A DNA stretch of 41,684 nt from Oscillospiraceae bacterium (GCA_017415775.1 JAFQFC010000038.1:1-41684); one strand, 5' to 3'. Positions 1-8,599 are shown, numbered from the stretch's first letter. Made by a program: numbers and translations. Notes: a model not told the origin generated them from the letters alone.

Positions 1-528
1 CCCGAGATCATGATCCCCCTGGTTGGCGAGATCAAGGAGCTGAAGTATGTCAAGAGCGTCGTGGTTGCTACCGCTGACGAAGAGCTGGCCGCTGCCGGCG
101 TGGAGATGAAGTACATGGTCGGTACCATGATCGAGATCCCCCGCGCTGCCCTGACTGCTGACGAGATCGCTACCGAGGCCGAGTTCTTCTCCTTCGGTAC
201 CAACGACCTGACCCAGATGACCTTCGGCTTCTCCCGTGACGACGCCGGCAAGTTCCTGGATGCTTACTATGATCGCAAGATCTATGAGAACGATCCCTTC
301 GCCCGTCTGGACCAGAACGGCGTTGGCAAGCTGGTTGCTATGGCCGCTAAGCTGGGCCGCAGCACCCGCGAGGATCTGCACCTGGGCATCTGCGGTGAGC
401 ACGGTGGTGACCCCACGTCCGTGGAGTTCTGCCACAAGGTGGGCCTGGACTATGTGTCCTGCTCCCCCTTCCGTGTTCCCATCGCTCGTCTGGCTGCCGC
501 TCAGGCTGCCATCAAGGAGAGCAAGTAA
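1..528 (+). CDS. ppdK: Pyruvate, phosphate dikinase, C-terminal part (5' end outside window)
   Basis: PPDK interconverts pyruvate + ATP + Pi and PEP + AMP + PPi in the cytosol. In anaerobic clostridia it usually works as a PPi-linked glycolytic enzyme. The 175 codons present cover the end of the TIM-barrel PEP/pyruvate domain. Recognisable blocks are PEIMIPLV, the [11 protein letters not shown] segment and [10 protein letters not shown], whose Cys (codon 391-393) is the catalytic acid/base Cys of the family. The C-terminal [17 protein letters not shown] ending is typical. The frame is open from base 1, so the gene starts upstream; full-length PPDKs have about 870-900 residues. A 14-bp hairpin follows the stop codon. 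Identification is firm. Confidence 0.96.
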   Translation, partial: PEIMIPLVGEIKELKYVKSVVVATADEELAAAGVEMKYMVGTMIEIPRAALTADEIATEAEFFSFGTNDLTQMTFGFSRDDAGKFLDAYYDRKIYENDPFARLDQNGVGKLVAMAAKLGRSTREDLHLGICGEHGGDPTSVEFCHKVGLDYVSCSPFRVPIARLAAAQAAIKESK

Positions 529-538
529 TTGTTTTTCC

Positions 539-570
539 GAAGCCCCCGTTTGCTTTCAAACGGGGGCTTC
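539..570 (+). terminator. Hairpin after ppdK
   Basis: A perfect 14-bp stem (539-552 with 557-570) with loop CTTT starts 11 bases after the ppdK stop. No U-tract follows (CCCCGAT), so it may be a weak terminator or a 3'-end stabiliser that lets some transcription reach the next gene, for which I see no promoter of its own. Confidence 0.7.
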
Positions 571-595
571 CCCGATAAAATAAGGAGAAATACAT

Positions 596-832
596 ATGGA
601 TTTTCTGAAGAAGTTCTGGCCCTTTTCCTTCCGTGCCAAGGATGTTTCCAACCTGATCATCTCCCTGCTGATCTACATCGTCATTGACATTGTCTGCGGT
701 GTGGTCATCGGCCTGCTGGCCAAACTGCCCCTGATCGGCTGGCTGTTCGCACTGGTGGGCTCTCTGGTGGGCCTGTACGCCTTTGTGGGCATCGTTGTCA
801 CTGTTCTGGTGTTCCTCAAGGTGCTGAAGTAA
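596..832 (+). CDS. Small membrane protein, 78 aa, unknown function
   Basis: I do not recognise this protein. It is short and very hydrophobic. A basic, aromatic N-terminus (MDFLKKFWPFSFRAKD) is followed by two likely membrane segments, about residues 19-41 and 47-74, rich in Gly, Val and Leu with glycine spacing that would suit tight helix packing. The ATG has AAGGAG about 10 bases upstream. It lies between the hairpin after ppdK and a strong terminator, so it is probably made from ppdK read-through. A real gene is likely because of the ribosome binding site, the coherent topology and the terminator right after the stop. I infer no function. Confidence 0.75.
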   Translation: MDFLKKFWPFSFRAKDVSNLIISLLIYIVIDIVCGVVIGLLAKLPLIGWLFALVGSLVGLYAFVGIVVTVLVFLKVLK

Positions 833-842
833 AAGAAGTACC

Positions 843-877
843 AAAAGAGGCTGTCCGACCGGGCAGCCTCTTTTTTT
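843..877 (+). terminator. Rho-independent terminator
   Basis: Stem 843-856 pairs with 861-874 (loop GACC, one G-U pair) and runs into a tract of seven T (871-877). The end of the T-tract doubles as the -35 element of the MATE gene promoter. Confidence 0.9.
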
Positions 878-904
878 GACTTTTTGCCGGTGGTGAGATA
901 TACT
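876..904 (+). promoter_or_regulatory. SigA-type promoter of the MATE gene
   Basis: -35 TTGACT (876-881), 17-base spacer, -10 TATACT (899-904). The -35 overlaps the T-tract of the preceding terminator, so termination and initiation share bases. Confidence 0.8.
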
Positions 905-941
905 ATATAAATGTAAACCCTCCCAAGAAAGGATACACCCC

Positions 942-2312
942 ATGCAGCAACACGACAAAACCTATCTCTTTGAATCTGCACCCATCCCCAAGGCGGTGAT
1001 GACGCTGGCCATTCCCGGTGTTCTCAGCTCGCTGGTGATGGTGCTGTATAATCTGGCTGACACCTTTTTTGTCAGCATGCTGGGCAGCGCTGTGGAGAAC
1101 TCCGCCGTCACGCTGGCGGCGCCGGTGATGCTGGCCTTCAATGCGGTCAACAACCTTTTTGGTGTAGGCTCGTCCAGCATGATGAGTCGTGCCATGGGAC
1201 GCAAGGACCTGGACACGGTGCGTCGGGCTTCTGCCTTTGGCTTTTACTGCGCCTTAGGCAGCGGCATTCTCTTTTCTGTGCTGGTAACGCTGTTTTTCGA
1301 CCCGCTGCTGACGCTGCTGGGTGCTGACAGCGTTACCCGTGATGCCACTGCCGACTATATGTTCTGGACGGTGTGCCTCGGCGCGGTGCCGTCCATCCTC
1401 AATGTGGTGCTGGCCTATCTCTTCCGTGCCGAGGGCGGTGCGCTCCACGCCAGTATCGGCACCATGTCCGGCTGTATTCTCAACATCCTCCTCGACCCCG
1501 TTTTTATCCTCCCGTGGGGTCTGGATATGGGCGCTGCCGGTGCCGGCTGTGCCACCTTTGTGTCCAACTGCGTGGCGTGCGTGTATTTCCTGGTGATGCT
1601 GCTGGTGCGCCGGGGCAAGACCATGGTCTGTGTGAGTCCCCGCTATTTCTCCTTCCGCCGTGATATCGTCAAAGGCGTGTGCAGCGTGGGCATTCCCGCT
1701 TCCATCCAGAACCTGCTGAACGTGGTGGGCATGACGGTGATGAACAATTTCACCGCCGTCTATGAAGCTGACGCTGTGGCTGCCATGGGCATTGCGCAGA
1801 AAATCTGCATGGTGCCGATGTATGCGGCCATGGGTGTGGGACAGGCGGTGATGCCCCTGGTGGGCTACAACTTTGCCAGCGGCAACGCCCGACGGATGAA
1901 GGATGGCTTCCTCTTTGCTACAAAAGTGTCGCTTGCCTTCCAGCTGCTGATCGTGGCGGTGTGCTGCCTGTTCCCGTCTGCTATCGTGGGGCTCTTCATT
2001 CAGGAAGGCACCATTGTGGCCCACGGCAGCCGCTTCCTGCGAGGCCTGGTGCTGGCCCAGCCCTTCTTGTGTATGGACTTTCTGGCGGTGGGCGTGTTTC
2101 AGGCTTGCGGCATGGGCGGGAAATCCCTGCTTTTTGCCGTGCTGCGCAAGGTGGCGCTGGAGATCCCGGCCCTTGTGATCCTCAACGCCCTGTTCCCGCT
2201 GTACGGCCTGGCCTATGCCCAGCTGTGTGCCGAAGTGGTGCTGGCCGCTGCGGCGGTGTGGATGCTGCGCCGTATTTTCCGCCGTGCAGAACAGGGGACG
2301 TCCCTTTCGTAA
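942..2312 (+). CDS. MATE family efflux transporter
   Basis: Multidrug and toxin extrusion transporter, 456 aa, usual family length. It is predicted to export cationic or other small molecules by Na+ or H+ antiport across the cytoplasmic membrane. About twelve hydrophobic segments are seen in two halves. The first half begins with AIPGVLSSLVMVLYNLADTF, the typical MATE helix 1 pattern, and the repeat half with SVGIPASIQNLLNVVGMTVM. It also has the family-like GVGSSSMMSRAMGR and AMGIAQKICMVPMYAAMGVG segments. The ATG at 942 has an AAAGGA ribosome binding site and its own promoter (876-904), so it is a single-gene unit ended by the hairpin at 2336-2369. The substrate cannot be told from sequence. 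Confidence 0.93.
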   Translation: MQQHDKTYLFESAPIPKAVMTLAIPGVLSSLVMVLYNLADTFFVSMLGSAVENSAVTLAAPVMLAFNAVNNLFGVGSSSMMSRAMGRKDLDTVRRASAFGFYCALGSGILFSVLVTLFFDPLLTLLGADSVTRDATADYMFWTVCLGAVPSILNVVLAYLFRAEGGALHASIGTMSGCILNILLDPVFILPWGLDMGAAGAGCATFVSNCVACVYFLVMLLVRRGKTMVCVSPRYFSFRRDIVKGVCSVGIPASIQNLLNVVGMTVMNNFTAVYEADAVAAMGIAQKICMVPMYAAMGVGQAVMPLVGYNFASGNARRMKDGFLFATKVSLAFQLLIVAVCCLFPSAIVGLFIQEGTIVAHGSRFLRGLVLAQPFLCMDFLAVGVFQACGMGGKSLLFAVLRKVALEIPALVILNALFPLYGLAYAQLCAEVVLAAAAVWMLRRIFRRAEQGTSLS

Positions 2313-2335
2313 AAATCGACAAAAAGTTGCAAATT

Positions 2336-2369
2336 CCGCCTTCGGCCGACGGCCGAAGGCGGCTCTTTT
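2336..2369 (+). terminator. Terminator after MATE gene
   Basis: Perfect 12-bp GC-rich stem (2336-2347 with 2351-2362), loop GAC, followed by CTCTTTT. Confidence 0.85.
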
Positions 2370-2646
2370 CCCGATACGCCCGGAACAATTCACCAAAAAA
2401 CCGTGTTAACATAACTTGGTGGAAAACTCTGTGGAAACTGTGAAAAACCTTGTGCTGACAGGGAAAACCACAGGTTGCGGCTGTATTATCGGGATTTTGC
2501 CAAGGTCTGCTTTTTTGCCCGATTTTGTTCCAAAACGGGCAGGGGAGAACAAGTCTTTGGGGTAGTACTTGCCAGAATGGGAAAAATACGATAAAATATA
2601 AGAGTTATGGATTGAAACCGCCGGGGATCCCGGCACGGAGGAATAT
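2370..2646. other. Non-coding leader region before the topoisomerase pair
   Basis: This 277-base stretch (334 bases counted from the MATE stop) holds no gene I can support. It has three close copies of GTGGAAA-like repeats (2419-2426, 2431-2438, 2440-2447) that look like degenerate DnaA boxes (TGTGGATAA), and the topoisomerase promoter at 2569-2597. The mapped promoter leaves a leader of about 40 bases. Confidence 0.5.
2569..2597 (+). promoter_or_regulatory. Promoter of the topoisomerase operon
   Basis: -35 TTGCCA (2569-2574), 17-base spacer, -10 TAAAAT (2592-2597). A good ribosome binding site (GGAGG, 2637-2641) precedes the first gene. Confidence 0.65.
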
Positions 2647-4632
2647 ATGGTTAAGAAGAAAGTATACGACGACGAAAGTATCTCCATGCTCAAAGGTGCG
2701 GACCGCATCCGCAAGCGCCCGGGTGTTATGCTGGGTTCTGATGGTCTGGATGCGTGCCAGCACACCATGTTTGAGATTTTGTCCAACTCCATCGACGAGG
2801 CCCGGGGCGGCTACGGCAACCTCATTACAGTGACCCGCTATCAGGACCTCAGCATTCAGGTGGAGGACCAGGGCCGTGGCTGCCCGGTGGACTGGAATGC
2901 CAAGGAAGGCCGCTATAACTGGGAACTGGTGTACTGCGAGCTGTACGCCGGCGGCAAGTATGACGCATCCGGCAACAGCTACGAATACTCTCTGGGCACC
3001 AACGGCCTGGGCGTGTTTGCCACGCAGGCGTCCTCCCGTTACATGGACGTGACCGTCTGGCGTGAGGGCAAGGAGTACCGCCTCCACTTTGAGCGGGGCG
3101 AGATCGTGGGCAAGCTGGAGGTCACGGAGCTGACCGCCAACAAGCGCCGCACCGGCACCTGCACCCGCTGGCTGCCCGATTTGGACGTGTTCACCGACAT
3201 TCAGATCCCGGTGGAATATTTCCGGGAGGTGATGAAGCGTCAGGCCGTGGTCAACGCCGGTGTCACCTTCCGCTTCCGCAATCAGCTGGAAAACGGCAAG
3301 TTCGAGACGGAGGACTTTTACTACGAAAACGGTATCGCCGACTATGTGGCCGAGCTGGTGGGCGAGGACGCACTTACCGAGCCGGTGTTCTGGGATGCCG
3401 AGCGCCGCGGCCGTGACCGTGAGGACAAGCCGGAGTACAAGGTGAAGCTGAACGTGGCCTGCTGCTTCTCCAACCGGGTGCATATTACCGAGCATTACCA
3501 CAACTCCAGCTTCCTGGAGTACGGCGGCAGCCCCGATAAGGCCACCCGCCTTGCTTTGGTCGGTGCCATCGACAAGTACCTGCGGGAAAACAACAAGTAT
3601 CTCAAGGGCGAGGCCCGCATCACTTATAACGATATTGCCGACTGCCTGGTGCTGGTTTCCAGCAACTTCTCCACCCAAACCAGCTACGAAAATCAGACCA
3701 AGAAGGCCATTACCAACCGTTTCGTGCAGGAGACCATGACGGAGTTCCTGCGCAGCCGTCTGGAGATCTACTTCATCGAAAACCGGGAGGCTGCCGACAA
3801 GATCGCCGCACAGGTGCTGGTGAACAAGCGCAGCCGTGAAACGGCGGAACGCACCCGCATCAACCAGAAAAAGAAGCTCACCGAGAAGATCGACATTGCC
3901 AACCGTGTCCAGAAGTTTGTGGACTGCCGCACCAAGGATGTGGACCGCCGGGAGATCTATATCGTGGAGGGCGACTCCGCATTGGGCGCCTGCAAGCAGT
4001 CCCGTGACGCAGAGTTCCAGGGCCTGATGCCGGTGCGCGGCAAGATCCTCAACTGTCTGAAGGCGGATTATCCCCGGATTTTCAAAAGCGAGGTCATCAC
4101 CGACCTCATGAAGGTGCTGGGCTGCGGCGTGGAGGTTTCCGGCCGTGCTGTCAAGGACCTGAACCAGTTTGACATCAACAACCTGCGGTGGAACAAGGTG
4201 ATCATCTGCACCGACGGTGACGTGGACGGCTTCCAGATCCGCACGCTGATCCTCACCATGCTCTACCGTCTGTGTCCCACCCTGATCGCCGAGGGCTTCG
4301 TCTATATTGCCGAGACGCCCCTGTTCGAGATCAGCTACAAGGAAAAAACGTGGTTTGCCTACTCCGAGAAGGAGAAGTCCGACATTCTGCGTGAACTGCA
4401 GGGCAAAAAGGTGACGGTCCAGCGCTCCAAGGGTCTTGGCGAGAACGACCCGGAGATGATGTGGCTGACCACCATGAATCCTGAGACCCGCCGGCTGATC
4501 AAGGTGATGCCGGAGGATGCGGCCCGCACCGCCGAGGTCTTTGACCTGCTGCTGGGCGACAATCTGGCCGGGCGCAAGGATTATATCGCCGAAAACGGCT
4601 ACAAGTATATGGAAATGATCGACGTAAGTTAA
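2647..4632 (+). CDS. Type IIA DNA topoisomerase subunit B (GyrB/ParE-like, divergent)
   Basis: ATPase and toprim subunit of a type II topoisomerase, 661 aa. The GHKL ATPase part shows EILSNSIDEA (Glu43 catalytic, Asn46 for Mg2+), the DQGRG motif (residues 74-78) and GTNGLG (117-122). The transducer domain follows. The toprim motifs are EGDSA (441-445) and DGDVDG (523-528), so the acidic metal ligands are kept. The usual EGDSAGGS is EGDSALGAC and the usual DADVDG is DGDVDG. The C-terminal QRSKGLGE and ExxWxTTMNPETR blocks are typical. Length matches ParE or short GyrB proteins. The subunit A gene starts 16 bases downstream. It may be an extra topoisomerase IV-like enzyme rather than housekeeping gyrase; a parE symbol would be a guess. 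Confidence 0.92.
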   Translation: MVKKKVYDDESISMLKGADRIRKRPGVMLGSDGLDACQHTMFEILSNSIDEARGGYGNLITVTRYQDLSIQVEDQGRGCPVDWNAKEGRYNWELVYCELYAGGKYDASGNSYEYSLGTNGLGVFATQASSRYMDVTVWREGKEYRLHFERGEIVGKLEVTELTANKRRTGTCTRWLPDLDVFTDIQIPVEYFREVMKRQAVVNAGVTFRFRNQLENGKFETEDFYYENGIADYVAELVGEDALTEPVFWDAERRGRDREDKPEYKVKLNVACCFSNRVHITEHYHNSSFLEYGGSPDKATRLALVGAIDKYLRENNKYLKGEARITYNDIADCLVLVSSNFSTQTSYENQTKKAITNRFVQETMTEFLRSRLEIYFIENREAADKIAAQVLVNKRSRETAERTRINQKKKLTEKIDIANRVQKFVDCRTKDVDRREIYIVEGDSALGACKQSRDAEFQGLMPVRGKILNCLKADYPRIFKSEVITDLMKVLGCGVEVSGRAVKDLNQFDINNLRWNKVIICTDGDVDGFQIRTLILTMLYRLCPTLIAEGFVYIAETPLFEISYKEKTWFAYSEKEKSDILRELQGKKVTVQRSKGLGENDPEMMWLTTMNPETRRLIKVMPEDAARTAEVFDLLLGDNLAGRKDYIAENGYKYMEMIDVS

Positions 4633-4648
4633 AGGAGGTGCGGAGAAA

Positions 4649-6889
4649 ATGGCTAAGAAAAAAGTAACGGAGCAGCCTGCCCGCCGCACCGATAACCCCA
4701 ATGTGATGGGTCTGCGAGGCGTGGTGCTGGACCAGCCTATTACCGAAACGCTGGACAGCAACTATATGCCCTACGCCATGAGCGTCATCGTCTCCCGTGC
4801 TATTCCGGAGATCGACGGCTTCAAGCCCTCCCACCGCAAGCTCCTCTATACCATGTATAAGATGGGCCTGCTGACGGGCGGCCGCACCAAGAGCGCCAAC
4901 ATCGTAGGCCAGACCATGCGTCTCAATCCCCACGGCGATCAGGCCATCTACGAGACCATGGTGCGTCTTGCCAAGGGCAACGAGTCCCTGCTGCACCCCT
5001 TCGTGGACAGTAAGGGTAACTTCGGTAAGGTCTATTCCCGGGATATGGCCTACGCCGCCAGCCGTTATACGGAGGCAAAGCTGGCCCCCCTCTGCGCCGA
5101 GCTGTTCCGTGATCTGGACTGCGACGCCGTGGATTTTGTGGACAACTACGATAATACCATGAAGGAGCCCGCCCTGCTGCCCACCACCTTCCCCAATGTG
5201 CTGGTGTCCTCCAACCAGGGCATCGCCGTGGGTATGGCCAGCAGCATCTGCGGCTTCAATTTGGGCGAAGTGTGCGACACCACCATCGCCTACCTCAAGA
5301 ACCCGGAGCACGACCTGACCACCACCCTGCTGGCCCCCGACTTCCCCACCGGCGGCGAGCTGATCTGCGATATGGACGAGCTGCGCCGTATCTATGACAC
5401 GGGCCGCGGCAGCGTGAAGGTGCGGGCCAAGTGGCGCTACGATAAGAAGGAAAACCTCATCGAGATCTACGAGATCCCCTATTCCACCTCCATCGAGGCG
5501 ATTCTCGATAAGGTGGCCGAGCTGGTGAAGGCCGGTAAGGTGAAGGAGATCAACGACATGCGTGACGAGACGGACCTGAGCGGCCTGAAGCTGGCCGTGG
5601 ACCTCAAGCGCGGCGCAGATCCCGATAAGCTGATGCAGAAGCTTTTCAAGATGACGCCCCTGCAGGACGCCGTCAGCTGCAATTTCAACATCCTCATCGC
5701 CGGTATGCCCCGTGTGATGGGCGTGGGCGAGATCCTGGAGGAGTGGACGGCCTGGCGCACCGAGTCGGTTCGCCGCCGTGTCTACTATATCCTGAACAAG
5801 AAGAAGGAAAAGCTCCACCTGCTGCTGGGCCTGAAGCGGATCCTGCTGGACATCGATAAGGCCATCGCCATCATCCGCAACACGGAAGAAGAGGCGGAGG
5901 TCATCCCCAATCTGATGATCGGCTTTGGCATCGATCAGGTGCAGGCCGAGTACGTGGCGGAGATCAAACTGCGCAACATCAATAAGGAATATATCCTTAA
6001 GCGTGTGGCCGAAACGGAGCAGCTGCAGGACGAGATCGCCGATCTGGAGGATACCCTGCGTCAGAGCCGCCGCATCCGCAAGATCATCATCGACGAGCTG
6101 ACGGCGGTGCGCAAGAAGTATGCCCAGCCCCGTAAGACCGACATCATCTACGATCACGAGGTGGAGGAATACGACGAGGAAGAGGCGGTGGAGGAGTCTC
6201 CTGTTCACATCTTCCTTTCCAAGGAAGGTTACTTCAAGAAGATCACGCCTCAGTCCCTGCGCATGTCCGGTGAGCAGAAGTTCAAGGAGGGTGACAGCCT
6301 GCGTGTGACGGTGGAAACCACCACTGCCGCCGAGCTGATGTTCTTCACCGACAAGTGCCAGGTCTACAAGACCCGTGTGGGTGAGTTCGGCGACTCCAAG
6401 GCATCCCTGCTGGGCGACTATCTGCCGGCCAAACTGGGCATGGACAGCGGTGAGAACGTGATCGCCATGGTGCTGCCCGGCGATTACAGCGGCCATGTGC
6501 TGTTCTTCTTCGAAAACGGCAAGGCGGCCCGTGTGGAGCTGAAGGCCTACGCCACCACCTCCAACCGCCGCAAGCTTACCGGTGCCTACAGCGACAAGAG
6601 CCCTCTGGTGGCCATTCATGTGGTGCGGCAGGAGGAGGAATTGGTCCTGTACTCCACGGAGCCCCGTGCCCTGATCTTCAATACTGCGTTGCTGGCCCCC
6701 AAGGCCACCCGTGCCACGCAGGGCGTGGCCGTGATGACCATGAAGCCCAAGTTCCATCTGGAGCGTGTGGCTGCCTTGGTAGAAACCGGCATCGTCAACC
6801 AGTCCCGCTACCGTGTGCGCAGCGTGCCGGCTGCCGGCGCCCTGCTCAGGAGCGAGGACAGCGACGAAAAGCAGCTGGAGATTCTTTGA
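4649..6889 (+). CDS. Type IIA DNA topoisomerase subunit A (GyrA/ParC-like, divergent)
   Basis: DNA-cutting subunit, 746 aa, which joins the B subunit encoded just upstream into an A2B2 enzyme. The winged-helix domain carries the catalytic tyrosine Tyr140 in AASRYTEAKL and the preceding basic IDGFKPSHRKLL. The quinolone-contact loop reads NPHGDQAIYE (93-102), so the usual Ser (GyrA Ser83/ParC Ser80) is Gln98, while the acidic partner is Glu102. The tower and coiled-coil exit gate follow to about residue 500. The C-terminal part (510-735) has several beta-pinwheel-like repeats, but I see no GyrA box (QRRGGKG), which fits a ParC-like decatenase better than a supercoiling gyrase. The start has AGGAGG about 10 bases upstream. 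Confidence 0.92.
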   Translation: MAKKKVTEQPARRTDNPNVMGLRGVVLDQPITETLDSNYMPYAMSVIVSRAIPEIDGFKPSHRKLLYTMYKMGLLTGGRTKSANIVGQTMRLNPHGDQAIYETMVRLAKGNESLLHPFVDSKGNFGKVYSRDMAYAASRYTEAKLAPLCAELFRDLDCDAVDFVDNYDNTMKEPALLPTTFPNVLVSSNQGIAVGMASSICGFNLGEVCDTTIAYLKNPEHDLTTTLLAPDFPTGGELICDMDELRRIYDTGRGSVKVRAKWRYDKKENLIEIYEIPYSTSIEAILDKVAELVKAGKVKEINDMRDETDLSGLKLAVDLKRGADPDKLMQKLFKMTPLQDAVSCNFNILIAGMPRVMGVGEILEEWTAWRTESVRRRVYYILNKKKEKLHLLLGLKRILLDIDKAIAIIRNTEEEAEVIPNLMIGFGIDQVQAEYVAEIKLRNINKEYILKRVAETEQLQDEIADLEDTLRQSRRIRKIIIDELTAVRKKYAQPRKTDIIYDHEVEEYDEEEAVEESPVHIFLSKEGYFKKITPQSLRMSGEQKFKEGDSLRVTVETTTAAELMFFTDKCQVYKTRVGEFGDSKASLLGDYLPAKLGMDSGENVIAMVLPGDYSGHVLFFFENGKAARVELKAYATTSNRRKLTGAYSDKSPLVAIHVVRQEEELVLYSTEPRALIFNTALLAPKATRATQGVAVMTMKPKFHLERVAALVETGIVNQSRYRVRSVPAAGALLRSEDSDEKQLEIL

Positions 6890-6922
6890 TGAGATTTATA
6901 AGATAAGAGGATCGGATTTGCT

Positions 6923-7780
6923 ATGAAACGCAATGCTTTTATCCAATACGCCATGATCACCGTGTCCTGCGCCGTCTACGCCTTTGGCTTTGACTGGTGC
7001 TACGATGCCAACCACATCAGTGTGGGCGGCTTTACCGGCATCGCCCAGATCATCAACTATTTCCTGCCCTGGGCCCCGGTGGGTACGGTGGCATGGATCC
7101 TGAATATCCCCCTGTTCATCATCGGCTGGAAGATGATCGGTCGGCGGCTGTTCTTTGCCTCACTGTACGGCATGACGGTCACCTCTGTATTCATTGACCT
7201 TTTTGCTTCGCTCCACGAGTTCCAGCCCATGGATCCCATCCTGGCGGCGCTGTACGGCGGCGTCATTGCCGGTGTAGCTGCCGGCATTATGATGCGGCAG
7301 GATGCCAATACCGGCGGCACGGAGATGGCGGCCCGCATTATGAAGCTGAAGTTTGAAGGGGCCTCCATCGGCACGCTGATGCTGTCGGTGGACCTGGTGG
7401 TCACGGTGGTCTATGCCCTGATCTTCCGGGATTTCACCCGTGCGCTCTACGGTCTGGTGGGCCTGTATGTGTCCTCCATCGCCATGGACCGTGTGGTCTA
7501 CGGTGCCAATGCCTCCAAGGTGGCCTATATCATTTCCAACCATCAGGAGGCCATCACTGCCGAGCTTCTGAAGCTGGAGCGGGGTGTCACCCTGATGGAG
7601 GGCAAGGGTGCCTACAGCGGCGAGAATAAGCAGGTCATCCTCTGCGCATTCCCCCGCATCCACTTCGTCCCCATCAAGCGTCTGGTACGTGAGATCGACC
7701 CCGACGCCTTTATCATCGTCTGCGACGCCCATGAGATCCTGGGTGAGGGTTTCCTTGCCAACGTGTCCGGCGGTCTGTAA
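6923..7780 (+). CDS. YitT family membrane protein
   Basis: 285 aa. The N-terminal part has about five to six membrane segments with the YitT/DUF161 signature pattern (ISVGGFTGIAQIINY and DANTGGTEMAARIM). The C-terminal 80 residues form a cytosolic DUF2179-type domain (VAYIISNHQEAITAELLKLERGVTLMEGKGAYSG is the region; key features are the ISN..E start and the GxYSG turn). Family function is not established. It follows the topoisomerase A gene after 33 bases with no terminator and lies 21 bases before a lipoprotein gene, so all four are probably one transcript. The ribosome binding site (AGAGGA) is rather far (about 12 bases) from the ATG. Confidence 0.9.
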   Translation: MKRNAFIQYAMITVSCAVYAFGFDWCYDANHISVGGFTGIAQIINYFLPWAPVGTVAWILNIPLFIIGWKMIGRRLFFASLYGMTVTSVFIDLFASLHEFQPMDPILAALYGGVIAGVAAGIMMRQDANTGGTEMAARIMKLKFEGASIGTLMLSVDLVVTVVYALIFRDFTRALYGLVGLYVSSIAMDRVVYGANASKVAYIISNHQEAITAELLKLERGVTLMEGKGAYSGENKQVILCAFPRIHFVPIKRLVREIDPDAFIIVCDAHEILGEGFLANVSGGL

Positions 7781-7801
7781 GAAACGGAAAGGAGTGCGCC
7801 C

Positions 7802-8437
7802 ATGAAGAAGATCGTCATTCTGCTCCTGCTGGCCGGAGTGCTGCTGCTGACGGGCTGCAGCTCCTTCCTGCACCGGGAGTACAGCGTGGTGGAACCCCAT
7901 TCCTCCACCTATTACGAAAACGAGGATGTGCTGCGTGCCGAGAACTATCAGGACATCGTCAATGACTTGCTGATGCTGGTGGGCCAGCAGGCCAAGGAGG
8001 GCGCCATCTGGCTGTACCTTGATGATGGCGCCGATGCCGCCGAGCTGGCAGAACGGGCCTGCCGTGAGGTCCAGACGGAGACGCCGTTGGGCGCCTACGC
8101 CGTGGATTACCTGACCTATACCATCGACTCCACGCCCCGCAACTATGTGGCCATCGATCTGACCATCGGCTATCGCCGCACGGCGGCGCAGATGGACGCT
8201 ATTGTCCACACCACCAGTATTTCCGCCCTGCCCAATCTGCTGACGGCCGCTGCGGAGCAGAGGGAAGAAGAGCTGACGGTGCAGCTGTCCTATTTCCACG
8301 ATCAGCAGCAGGAGGTACGCAATATGGTTGCTGCTGCGCAGAAGGAACACGGTGGGCAGAATCAGGAACCGTGGCAGGTGAACTTCTATCCCGAAGGTGC
8401 CGATGCAGGCATTATTGAAATTATTTTGAAAAAATAA
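7802..8437 (+). CDS. Putative lipoprotein, unknown function
   Basis: 211 aa. It has a classical lipoprotein signal: MKKIV, a hydrophobic stretch and the lipobox LLTGC, so cleavage before Cys19 by signal peptidase II (lspA is in this window) and anchoring to the outer face of the membrane are expected. The mature part is soluble and acidic, with two similar alpha/beta-looking segments and a C-terminal pattern ending in IIEIILKK. I recognise no domain. Ribosome binding site AAAGGAG precedes the ATG. It is the last gene of the topoisomerase-yitT unit, and no clear terminator follows before the tRNA-Gly promoter. Confidence 0.8.
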   Translation: MKKIVILLLLAGVLLLTGCSSFLHREYSVVEPHSSTYYENEDVLRAENYQDIVNDLLMLVGQQAKEGAIWLYLDDGADAAELAERACREVQTETPLGAYAVDYLTYTIDSTPRNYVAIDLTIGYRRTAAQMDAIVHTTSISALPNLLTAAAEQREEELTVQLSYFHDQQQEVRNMVAAAQKEHGGQNQEPWQVNFYPEGADAGIIEIILKK

Positions 8438-8448
8438 TGAAAACGGGG

Positions 8449-8477
8449 TTGACAAACGACAATTTATGCCGTATAAT
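8449..8477 (+). promoter_or_regulatory. Consensus promoter of tRNA-Gly
   Basis: Perfect -35 TTGACA (8449-8454), 17-base spacer, perfect -10 TATAAT (8472-8477), 12 bases before the mature tRNA. It may also be the only promoter for the riboswitch-mntP unit downstream. Confidence 0.92.
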
Positions 8478-8489
8478 CAATCCTGTTCT

Positions 8490-8565
8490 GCGGGCGTAGC
8501 TCATCTGGTAGAGCGCGACCTTGCCAAGGTCGAGGTAGCGAGTTCGAGCCTCGTCGCCCGCTCCA
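8490..8565 (+). tRNA. tRNA-Gly (anticodon GCC)
   Basis: 76 nt cloverleaf. Acceptor GCGGGCG (8490-8496) pairs with CGCCCGC (8555-8561), followed by discriminator U and an encoded CCA (8563-8565). The D-arm is GCTC/GAGC, the anticodon stem CGACC/GGTCG with loop TTGCCAA, and the T-loop TTCGAGC. Confidence 0.97.
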
Positions 8566-8567
8566 CA

Positions 8568-8599
8568 AATGCTCTTTCACGAAAGTGGAAGAGCATTTT
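8568..8599 (+). terminator. Hairpin after tRNA-Gly
   Basis: 13-bp stem (8568-8580 with 8585-8597, one G-U), GAAA tetraloop, then TTTTCC. The T-tract is short, so partial read-through into the riboswitch is possible. Confidence 0.8.
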
